NCBI GenBank assembly: GCA_022457065.1
Contig: JAJGBQ010000006.1
Coordinates: 2,666,001 to 2,730,000, forward strand
Direction of reading: 5' to 3'
Length of the DNA stretch: 64,000 nucleotides
Source: Curvularia sp. ZM96
Lineage: Eukaryota; Ascomycota; Dothideomycetes; Pleosporales; Pleosporaceae
Positions 55,424 through 64,000 of this stretch are shown in pieces. How positions within the stretch are numbered: position 1 is the stretch's first letter; every line of letters begins with the position of its first letter. Position numbers and translations under genes: made by a program. The notes below the pieces were generated by a model. The model searched no databases, was not told the DNA's origin, and worked only from the letters and a program-made list of their open reading frames with translations.

Positions 55424-56899
55424 ATGCTTGGTCACTTCGTCGTTGCGATACTCCTCTTCACCTTAGTGCGAGCCCGGGCGATCGTCACCAACGAATGCCC
55501 ACATAACGTATGGATCTGGTCCATCCCATTCGTCGGCTCTAGTCACACGGAAAATGTTCCCATCAAGCCCGGAGGCCAGTACCAGGAACCCTGCCGTCTT
55601 GGATCATCTGGAACTCCTGGCGTGGCTATCAAGGTCTCAACTCAAGCGAACGGGATCAACATGCTCGCGGAGGAGATCAATTTTGCCTATTCGATCAGCA
55701 ACGAAGACAAGTCAAAGATATGGGTTGACCTGAGCCCAGTGCGCGGAAACCATCTGTTCAGCCGAGTGTCTTTCCATAGCTGCGTTTCCGGATATACCGC
55801 CGGCAATGTTAAGCCTCATGAGTGCAATGCGATAGACGAGGTCGAATTGGTCCTTTGCGGCACGACCCGTACTGTACCGGCTACGGATAATGCCTCACTC
55901 GAGCAGATACAAGCTTGCTATCATCCCGAAAGAGATGGCAGTGAGGTTTCTGGTAGTCAATCTGAGTACCGCGGATCCTTTGAGGCATTCTCAACAGGCT
56001 TCGATACAGGTGGAACTGGGGAACCGGTACAGAATTCTCCATCCATACTGCATGCGCATTGCGACACCCACTGGTATGATTGTTCAGCATGCAACGATGA
56101 GTCTGTCCACGAGGAGCCACCATTCGAGCCACTGCACAGTGACAAGTCACCAGTCGTCCGTCACTGCCAAGCCAAGGTAGTGTACCCAGGAAGACGGAAC
56201 ATACGCACGTCACCCGCACCACGAAGCACGCGAGCAGCTCCAGTCACACGCCACGAGCAGCAAGCTCCGCTGTGCGAGATTGTCCAGAGATATCACCCAG
56301 AGGTCAAAGATTGCGACGAAGAGGCGGTGAAGGCCTATACTCGCGCCGTGTACCCTCGCATCTGCGAGCCTGAGAACAAGCCATTGCTGATGGGCTTTCC
56401 ATGCGAAGACGTCGCCATGGCGCTCCGGAGCGTGTATCCAGGAGTCACGAATGTCACCAAGGCGACTGAAGAACAAGACTATAGTGACTGTGAGTGCTCC
56501 GACGATGAATCCGAGTGCTTGTGCGATTCAGACACGGAGACCAGTGAAGATTTGGAGGAATTGCGTCTACAGTGCCCAAACGATAGAGAATGCCTTTCCA
56601 ACTTTTGCGAACCGGTCATTCCTAGGATCAAATGTGCGTACATTGCGCGCAAGCTCAGAGCTGCAGCCAAGTCGTTTGATGTGAGTTACAAAGACCTAAT
56701 CAACGTGGACATGGAAACATGTCCACCCAACCCCAAGATGACGCCCGATGGCCGCCCCATTATCTGCATTGCGAAGCTCTGCACTCGGCTCGGTCTGGGC
56801 GAGTGCGGGAGTGTGCGGACTTTGCTCAAGCACACTGCCAAGGCCAAGTTCCACAAAGACATTGAGTTTAGCATTGACGAGGCCGTGTGTGGCAACTGA
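55424..56899 (+). CDS. Secreted Bys1/thaumatin-like protein with a cysteine-rich acidic extension
   Basis: Intronless, 491 aa from ATG 55424. Residues 1-21 are a signal peptide (FVVAILLFTLVRARA). The region to about residue 165 matches the fungal Bys1/thaumatin-like type: NECPHNVWIWSIPFVGSSHT, PGGQYQEPCRLG, INFAYSISN and IWVDLSPVRGNHLF. Usual Bys1 proteins end near this point, about 150-170 aa. Here a long tail follows: a Gly/Ser-rich stretch, then several small Cys-containing modules. One repeats YHPE-x-x-DC...AVYPRICEP and VAMALRSVYPGV themes; another is an acidic DCECSDDESECLCDSDTE stretch. The tail looks like repeats of a cysteine/valine-tyrosine-proline module. Function unknown; a wall- or host-facing secreted protein is likely. 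Confidence 0.85.
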   Translation: MLGHFVVAILLFTLVRARAIVTNECPHNVWIWSIPFVGSSHTENVPIKPGGQYQEPCRLGSSGTPGVAIKVSTQANGINMLAEEINFAYSISNEDKSKIWVDLSPVRGNHLFSRVSFHSCVSGYTAGNVKPHECNAIDEVELVLCGTTRTVPATDNASLEQIQACYHPERDGSEVSGSQSEYRGSFEAFSTGFDTGGTGEPVQNSPSILHAHCDTHWYDCSACNDESVHEEPPFEPLHSDKSPVVRHCQAKVVYPGRRNIRTSPAPRSTRAAPVTRHEQQAPLCEIVQRYHPEVKDCDEEAVKAYTRAVYPRICEPENKPLLMGFPCEDVAMALRSVYPGVTNVTKATEEQDYSDCECSDDESECLCDSDTETSEDLEELRLQCPNDRECLSNFCEPVIPRIKCAYIARKLRAAAKSFDVSYKDLINVDMETCPPNPKMTPDGRPIICIAKLCTRLGLGECGSVRTLLKHTAKAKFHKDIEFSIDEAVCGN

Positions 56900-59274
56900 G
56901 ATGTTCTCGAATAATGGGGGGCGTCTACGTGGTGATGGCGTGTTTGATGTATAGGATGATTAGCGATAGCATGTATAGACAGTGTACATAGTTTAGAATG
57001 CAGAATAGATACCACTTCATGTCAATGCTTGTTTAAATGAGGTGTTGAATGCGTATTTGCAGTTGTACAATTTACTTGCCTAAGGGAGTTGCTAACCCTT
57101 GTTCAAAATCCAGCATTCGAGAGATAGGACTGGACGCATGAAGACATGGACGATTCATGCGCTATATTGTCTTACATTATAACAAGACTGTAAAATGTGT
57201 TTTCTATATTGAAACATTTCAGATCTACAGAAGTAAAGATGTAGGATATGGACGTTTTTCACAAGGAAACAATGTCGCGATGCCAGATGCTAGTAGGTGA
57301 GAAGCGTTAAATGGTGTGGTGTTGATAGCGTAAGATGTATACAGTTGCCTAATGAAAAGGTAAGGTGATTGGCTGCGACAACGATACTGTGTAGCAACGA
57401 CACAGTCGACCAATAGACATGACTTCTCTCATACGAGAGCAGAGGTAGCAACTCATTGTCCGAGAAGACAACCTTCGACCATGACATCACTGTCTGAACG
57501 CGCGCTCGAATGCACTAGCCACGCAGACACTCTGCCCAAAACACGTAGTACCTCGAGCGAAGACGCCCAGCAGATGAAACAAACGTCGGAGATTCCAATC
57601 AAGCCTATGCTTATCTCAGCCAGGCGGTTAGTCCTGGCCCTTTTTTCCGCGTCTCCACCAATAGCAATTTTGCCAGATGGCGCTAAACCCATTACGCTGA
57701 AAAGGAACCCCGACCTCATGACTTGAAACACGGACAGGGCATACTAGATACAGCCTGTGTCGGAGAGGTAAGCCGTTGAACGTTTGATCTACACGACACC
57801 AATAGAAGTCGGTCCTCATCTGGTGAGCACAGCGCGGCTGGCGATGCAATGCACTGCAACACGCAGCGCAGTGCAGTGCAGCGCAGCGCAGCACACGACG
57901 CACGGCAAAGGGGGAAAGGAGGGGTCAGGCGGTGGTGTTGCACGCGTCTGATGAGAAAGCATGTGCGCCTTGGGCTGTGTGTAGAATGCTCGCAGAGCAT
58001 GTAGTATGTAGTAGTAGTATGTCCTAGGCAGAAGTCTCTGTATGCTGCCTTTCAGTCTGCCGTGCTTGCCGCGGGATCGAGTCAGCCTAGTCCAGCGTAT
58101 ACGGGTACGGGACCTGTCAAAGAAGGGACGGGACCCAAGGGATTCATTGGTTTTTAGTACTCGGTAGGTACAACGGGCTTGACGAAAAAAGCGGCCGATG
58201 CAGATCCATCAAACGGGAGTCGGGTTAGCCCAATGTGGGTGCGCATGGCCCGGGACGGATCAAGGAAAAAAAATGTCATAAGCGTACTTCGTAGTTGCAC
58301 AAGGCAGAACGAGTGGATGGACAAGGCTCGATACGGCGAAAAACTCGGGTCAGCTATACAGCGCAGCTATACTGCACATAGTCTGCTGAGACAAGAGTGC
58401 GACTCGTCATTGGGTCAGCCGTATCCCTTCCGACATTCTAGACAAGAAGACATATTGTGGTTTTGTCGATGGTGTTGGCGGCTCGGTATGTTCCTTTGGG
58501 CCGTGGCCGAAATGTCGCACATGTCGTTGTGCTGTATGTGTGTGTGACTCGTGTTTGACAAAGGGTCTAGCAGAGGTCTCAGCGCAGCGCCTTTTTCTGC
58601 TCCTACATGCTCTTTTCGGTTCTGAGACCCAAGTCGTGCAATATAGATGAGTCACGCGTGGCCCAATGCAACAGCTGTTCCCGCTAGTTCGATAAAACAC
58701 CCTAGTTGTGCCGTCGATAGATAGCCGTTGCACCCTAGCGTGCGTGCCCCGTCAGATGCAATTTACCGAGATTGAAAGTCCAAGCAGCAAGCGTCATGGT
58801 GTTTTATTTTTCGGGAAACAAAGCCGTTTCGTGCACTGCCAGGTCATGCGAAAAAAAGAAAGAGCACATGGCACGGGTCGAATGATGGGAAAATGTTTAA
58901 TGAATTTCATTACTCGCGCCACCTGCCCAAACAAGGCCAGGCAACGGAGTGAAGCTTGAACTATGGATCGGTGGGCCGAACCGAGTATTGATGGTATGAT
59001 GAGGATGAGGATTTAGAACGCCGATTCCATGCTGTGCTATGCAAATGCCGAGAAATGAACGCCTTCCAATGCAATTTGTGACGAGATGGGCGAAGAAATG
59101 TCCCATCCAGTGAGCATTTTTCGTCAGATCATGTCGGCCGTGTATCCCCCTATGAGACCCTGGCGCGAAAAAAGAAAAAAGAAAAAAGAAAAAACGGCTG
59201 GAAAATAAACAAACAAGGAATGAACGAAACCAAAGTGCTGGTTAGCGAGAGAGTGTTGAAAGTAGCGAATGAAA
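56900..59274. other. Intergenic, no gene recognised
   Basis: About 2.4 kb between convergent 3' ends. An 81-codon frame at 57481-57726 begins with ATG but has no domain or conservation clue. A GC/AG-rich microsatellite lies at 57862-57894. An A-rich run (59165-59195) is close to the cyclin 3' end. Confidence 0.4.
57862..57894. repeat. CGCAG/TGCAG microsatellite
   Basis: Imperfect CGCAGCGCAG/GTGCAGTGCAG words repeated over about 33 bases. A simple repeat with no known role. Confidence 0.7.
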
Positions 59275-60351
59275 TTAATAGGTGGCCTGGCGACCGGTAT
59301 ACGCGCCGGTCTGGCCGAACATTCTGCTGAAGATGCCGCCTGCTGAAGCCTTGACCTTCTTGGAAGGCTGGTGCTCGTACAGGGGAAGGGCATGCTGCTG
59401 CTTGTGAGCTGCGTACGGGATCGGGCCATTGATATATACAACATTGGCGCCCTGGTCCGCGTCGTAGCGGTGGAGGATGGCCTCGGCTGGCTCCTCGTGG
59501 AAGCTGGAAGGCGAATCCGACGAGACGGAGGCCGAAGAGCTTCGGGTGGGAGGCGATAGTGATGGTGTGCGCGAAGGAGCGCGGGAGGATGGGACGTATT
59601 GCATGCGGTGCCTCTGAGAGCGGGAAGCGTGCGAGGACATGGACGAGTTTGATGCATACGGGTGGACGGAGCGGGAGAGGTTCTCGGTGGTAAGCTGGTA
59701 TTGCTTGCGGGCCAGCTCCTTCTCCTTCTCGGCAAGCCTGGCCTTCTCGGCCTGGCGGGATTGCCAGACACGGATGGGGGCTAGGAAGGGCTCGAGGTGG
59801 TAGTAGAGGTCGTCAGTGTTGATGCGAAGGTCCCAGTCGAGCAGGAAGAGCAGCTGCTTCTCCATGAGGTTGACCTCTGTGATAGAGAAGCCGAAGCTCT
59901 CGTAGCCGCGGACGGAGCTGTACTTGGCCCAGTGCTTGTTCTTGGGCGACGAGTCGTTGAGGTTCTTAGCCGCAAGGATGAGCGAGGCAAGGAAGATGCG
60001 GTGGACGGTGCAGCGCATGCCCTTGGCAACTGGGGGAAGGCGTGACCGTAACCGGCTGAGGTAGATGAGGGAAGACATGAGGGTGGCCGTCTGGACATGT
60101 GACCTCTCAACGATGGAAGTGATGAACTCTTCGACGGAGGGGAGGGCAGGCTCACGGGCGTGAGAGGCCATGTGCTGAGGAGGCGAGGCTGGTGGTGTGG
60201 GGGGCAGGTTCTTGTTGATGGAAGGCTCGCAGCGAATGACTTGGGTGGCCTTTTGTGCCAGATATGAGATCATGTCACTAGACACTGGGAGTTGGATGAA
60301 GTGGTCGAGGGCCGCCTGGTTCTCAGCCGCGAGATTTGGTGAGTAAGGCAT
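59275..60351 (-). CDS. PHO80-like (Pcl-type) cyclin
   Basis: Intronless, 358 aa from ATG 60351; an in-frame extension upstream starts with TTG. Family members partner the Pho85/CDK5-type kinase in nutrient, polarity and cell-cycle control. The cyclin box runs from about residue 70 to 200 and contains ALMSSLIYLSRL-like helices, RCTVHRIFLASLILAAKNLND, then NKHWAKYS, a conserved segment in fungal Pcl cyclins, and EKQLLFLLDWDLRI. The Ser/Pro-rich C-terminus is disordered with many SP sites and ends in a basic-then-aromatic tail. Pcl1/Pcl2-type rather than Pho80 itself seems likely from the C-terminal extension, but this is not certain. Confidence 0.9.
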   Translation of the reverse strand: MPYSPNLAAENQAALDHFIQLPVSSDMISYLAQKATQVIRCEPSINKNLPPTPPASPPQHMASHAREPALPSVEEFITSIVERSHVQTATLMSSLIYLSRLRSRLPPVAKGMRCTVHRIFLASLILAAKNLNDSSPKNKHWAKYSSVRGYESFGFSITEVNLMEKQLLFLLDWDLRINTDDLYYHLEPFLAPIRVWQSRQAEKARLAEKEKELARKQYQLTTENLSRSVHPYASNSSMSSHASRSQRHRMQYVPSSRAPSRTPSLSPPTRSSSASVSSDSPSSFHEEPAEAILHRYDADQGANVVYINGPIPYAAHKQQHALPLYEHQPSKKVKASAGGIFSRMFGQTGAYTGRQATY

Positions 60352-63300
60352 GGTGATGTGTGTGGTGGAGTAGGCCCGGGTTGTTGTTGTTGTAGAACTC
60401 TTAAGTGAAGGTAGTTCCGGTCTGAACGATGGTAAGCGGGCGTCCAAGGCTGATTGCGTGTGGCTTGGTAGCAGGCAGCGAGATTATTAGAGCAAAGAAG
60501 GAGTCCGAGTCCAGTCGGAAGGCAAGCGGGCGTGGGTAAATTTTTTTTCTTTGGTTGGAAGAGAAGGGCGTGGGTGGCGCTGCCAATGGGGGAGTTGGGA
60601 GGGTGGAGTAGTATGTAGTCACTGCCGGAGTGGAGAGGACCCTGCACCGCTAGGATGGCAGGGGGAGGAGAGGCAGAAAAGAAACGAGGAAGGAAGAAGT
60701 GAAGAGCTGCACTGACGGTCGAGTGTGGAAGAAGTGTCAGAGGGCCGCAGAGCGTGATACTTAATACCGCGGGCCCCTGGAGTATGGATGCTAAGTCGAG
60801 CGAGGGAGCTGCGAATCCTGCGGATTTGGGTGGTTCGGCGGCTGGCGGTGGGAGCCAATGGATTGCGGGTACGGGTGGGCTTGGGCAGGCTAGGGCGCCA
60901 CGCCAGAGCAGTGGCAGCGGTTGTATGGCCGGTTTGGGCCGGGGGCAAGATTGCGAGTGGTGACGAGGTAAGGACCCCAGGAATAGAGCGTGTTTCAAGT
61001 GCAAGCCAATGGTTTGCGTGCAGAGCAGGGCGCTGGAGGCGACGGGGCGCGAGGGCCAATCAAGGCGTGCAGCGAGTCGCGTTTCGCGATGTTTGAGCGA
61101 GGGCGTTGGCGATGGATGGGCGGGCGACGAGACGACCGGCGACGACAGCGACAACGACCAGAACAATGGCTGCGGTCGCGGCGATATGTATCTGCAGACG
61201 GTGTCGGGACTAGAGATGTCTGCTGGCATCTGGCCTGGGTCACGCCGTGAGGGCAGCGAGGCGGTGAGCGTGTACAGTGGAGCCGACTGGCCGTGGTGGA
61301 TGAATAGCAGGCGACCACGCAGTAGTTCACCTCTACACCTCCTGCCAGCACCGCAGTGACGCACGGCAGCAGGGAACTCGACGCTCCCAGCCTCTTGCCG
61401 GCCGGGATGCGCTGCCTCGCCCGGGTCACGGGGTGCTGGCAATGCAAGGCGACTATAGCATGGACGTCCGAGGCAAGCATCTTCTGGCGTCGCTCTGCTT
61501 GCCTTGGGGGCAGTTTGGGTGGTGTGTAATCCCCCAGCCAGCCCATTGGTTAGTCATCCACGCCGGCCGACTACCTGCATGCACGACAGCGAGAAAAAAC
61601 TGCACCTCCATACTACAAACCCCCATCCGACACACGTTAGCCACACGCAGGGCATGCGTAGAGCAAAAAACCGGCCCAAGGTCGCATCACGCCAAGTCCG
61701 AGGGGCGATCACCAGCAGCTGCGGCCATCTGTCCATCGTCGCATGACAGCGTGTCCACGCCCAAATGCTGCTGCTTGGGCATGGCCAGATGGCGCTCCTG
61801 GTCCCACTGCTCCACTGCCGGCGGCCCATCGATCGCTGTCATGCAGCAGGCCCAGTCTCCGACATGGCCTGTCCATTGGCTCATGCGCATTGCAAACACG
61901 TCTTTGTCCGTTTCAACTCTGCTGTTTTGCATATCCGCAAATCACCGGCCCTAATGCCCCCCGTCGTGTTCTAGTGCCGAGTCTACAGGCCTGGTACACG
62001 CTGATACCGGCATGATTCTGCCAGGTCGTCGTGCTTCTGGCCGTGACCAGGCCATGTGCAGTTGGAGAATTCTCGTTCCCAACTGGGCTAGCGGCTCAAC
62101 AGCCGCTGCACCGCCGCACGTGTGGCTGCCAATCAGAGCCCGAGCATCCTCCCGAGACACCATCCGTCGCTACAGACACCACGACTCTTTTCGACACACA
62201 GCATTGTGCCCTTGGACTTGGCCACCTGCCTGCAAGCATCTCGGCGCCGTGGCGTATGCCACCGCCGCCCTCTTCCCCAGCTGGCGCCCTCGCGCTTCTC
62301 GAAGCCGCCCCCCTGCATGGCTTACACCTGCGTAGCCGAGAGCGCCAGATGAGGCTCTGGGACTAGTCGCCCACTCCACCCAGCGGCTGCTATAACGAGA
62401 CCCGGGTTCGTGCGAGCCGCCCACCAACCAAGCGCCCGTATCACCCTCCCCAAAAATACCATCGTCGGCTCTGGCCGTACCCGTACGCTGGCCATGTCCT
62501 TCCATCTCCAGAGCCGCCTGTGTTGCTATTCACAGCCGCGAGTTTGGTTACAACGTCGCGTCCAGCCCGCAGCCCTTCTCTTCAACGGCCCGGCCTATCA
62601 GCGACCCCGCATTCGCCCTTAGTGCAACCCCACCACACGCAGGTGTTTCATCCAGTCCAGACCACACCCCAGCGATAGGATACGGCAAACGTCCCAACCA
62701 CGGTGTACAACTGGCCCAGTCATCGTTCCTTGGCACCCACCTAGTCGCCTCTCTTTCCAGAGCCCCGGAAAGACGCTTCCAAATCGTCGTCACCCAAATG
62801 CGGCGCAGTTCTCCAGAGTCTTGGCTTTCGGCGGCAGATACCACCGTCCATGTGGATGCGAACAGGTGTACAAGGCCGGTACGGTACGGTACTTGCTGCC
62901 TGCATGATTCCAACGCATCAAGCCTCTTCCCTCGTTGCGTCGACGTGTTGGTTCGAGTTCGAGTCATACGGCAACTGCCAACACCCATCTGTCCTAACAT
63001 CCCATGTCATGTCATGCCATGCACGCCACCGTGTACACCCAAACAGGCAGTTGGCTACGCTTGGGAACTGTCCTCCTTGCTTAATCCGTCCGACATACAT
63101 GAAAGACAGGGTTAAACAAAAACAGGATGTTCCCTTTCTGATTGTGCACAATAGCTGAAGAATATTCGTGGTGACGTAGAATAGATCAGACCACGTTCCG
63201 CTTGATTCAGAAAAGGTACATGCTGCACCTCAAAAAATCGTCGACTCATACCACCAAAGGTGCATGAAATAAATCACAAACTAATGTCGATTTCCCAAAA

Positions 63301-63622
63301 GGGTATTTGACATATTCAGGCTCATTTGGATTGTATGTGAATTTCCGACTCGAAAGAATCATACCTTGGAAATATACAAAGGTACCTAATTACAAGAAGA
63401 CACTTTCCTTCTCTCCCACTGTAAGCCATGCTGTAGTAGTCATGGTATCCTAAACACACTGGTTGAATTCGCACAATTTCCACTCTTCCTTTTTAATCAC
63501 CACCATCTCACGTCGTATGATGCCTCTCTCTGACACTGCCCTGAACCATGTCTGTACCAACGTCATGAATCGTCCACTCCTTCGTCCCCACAAGACCTAC
63601 GCCAGCACCAACATTGCCCTCG
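60352..63622. other. Long GC-rich non-coding stretch upstream of the cyclin
   Basis: 3.3 kb with no supported gene. Many overlapping long frames exist on both strands at 60.3-62.9 kb, but this comes from GC and CT skew: they share no domain, and no splice-joined set is convincing. A long regulatory region or 5' UTR is plausible, as for other cell-cycle genes. A non-coding RNA cannot be excluded. Confidence 0.4.
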
Positions 63623-64000
63623 CTACTCCATCATCCTCCGCTCAACACGCCCAATCCTCGGCGGCGTCTCGTTCATGGTCGTCCGCTGCTGTTCCTCTTC
63701 ACCGTAGCGTGCAGTCACATTGGCTTCCTCGCGTCGCATCACTTCTTCCTCTCCCGCATTCTCTTGGTCGCGCTGTTCGCCTCGGACGCGCCGATGCGCT
63801 CGTGCCATTGTCGTAGGCGCACCTCGCACAAGCGGCGACTGCCAGTATCGGCTCCATGTGTCGCTGCTGGGTTCCAACGACGCCAAAGTGCTCAGCGGGC
63901 CGTCACGCCTTGACTGCGCTCGAGCACCGCCAGACTCTCCGTCATAGACACGTGGGCTCGTGTTGCTTGTAGATTCGGCGCTGTGCTGGCGGAATAACTC
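63623..64000 (-). CDS. C-terminal end of an unidentified protein (partial)
   Basis: On the minus strand the frame is open from the right edge to a TAG at 63623-63625, giving 125 codons of hydrophilic sequence. It contains an ordered-looking run from RRDGPLSTLASLEPSSDTWSR to YWQSPLVRGAP, then an acidic/basic helix (EEEVMRREEANVTARYGEEE), and ends in RIGRVERRMME. The composition and open frame favour coding, but I do not recognise a family and the start lies outside the window. Confidence 0.5.
   Translation of the reverse strand, partial: ELFRQHSAESTSNTSPRVYDGESGGARAQSRRDGPLSTLASLEPSSDTWSRYWQSPLVRGAPTTMARAHRRVRGEQRDQENAGEEEVMRREEANVTARYGEEEQQRTTMNETPPRIGRVERRMME

Noticed and set aside
60270..61442. 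390-codon frame on the minus strand upstream of the cyclin
   Set aside because: It overlaps the start of the cyclin in another frame, is Pro/Ser/Arg-rich low-complexity sequence without a domain, and many other long frames exist in the same GC-skewed DNA.

Overview
This window is nuclear DNA from a filamentous ascomycete. Most protein-coding genes carry short introns (about 48-174 nt) with GTANGT-type donors, CTNAC/CTGAC-like branch points and AG acceptors. The gene set is Pezizomycotina in character: a hydroxyornithine acyltransferase of siderophore synthesis, a Mit1/CHD-type remodeller, a PHO80-like cyclin, a Bys1-type thaumatin-like protein and small secreted cysteine-rich proteins. A pleosporalean Dothideomycete is my best guess, but that is an impression rather than something the sequence proves. 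Exon borders below were worked out by hand from reading frame and splice signals.

Layout. 0-3 kb: the end of a secreted or anchored protein, ribosomal protein eL6, and a four-pass SUR7/PalI-like membrane protein. 4-14.6 kb: a gene-poor accessory stretch. It holds a decayed UstYa-like (DUF3328) relic, an intact membrane protein with two HxxHC motifs, a prolyl-4-hydroxylase-type oxygenase, a secreted eight-cysteine protein broken by one in-frame stop, and a small secreted precursor with three copies of a 19-residue peptide. 14.6-46 kb: mostly dense conserved genes: a C2H2 regulator, mitochondrial rRNA methyltransferase Mrm1, Mit1-like remodeller, CCCH zinc-finger protein, mitoribosomal mS37/Mrp10, an acidic nuclear-type protein, adenylosuccinate lyase, siderophore acyltransferase, Mn-superoxide dismutase, a Met-rich C-terminal protein, the G-patch splicing factor Ntr1/TFIP11 and a type I membrane protein. 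46-57 kb: a second looser stretch with a secreted four-exon protein, a cytochrome P450, a short-chain dehydrogenase and a Bys1/thaumatin-like protein with a cysteine-rich tail. 59-64 kb: a PHO80-type cyclin with a very long upstream region, and the end of another gene at the right edge.

The most interesting element is the repeat precursor at 12.56-12.87 kb. Every residue between the predicted signal peptide and the first peptide copy, and between later copies, falls into X-Ala or X-Pro dipeptides after a Leu-Ala-Arg end. This is the plan of alpha-factor-type pheromone precursors (Kex2-like cut, Ste13-type dipeptidyl trimming, Kex1-type removal of the last Arg). The two-cysteine core does not have the classic aromatic ends. 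A ribosomally made peptide product linked to the nearby HxxHC and hydroxylase genes is the alternative.
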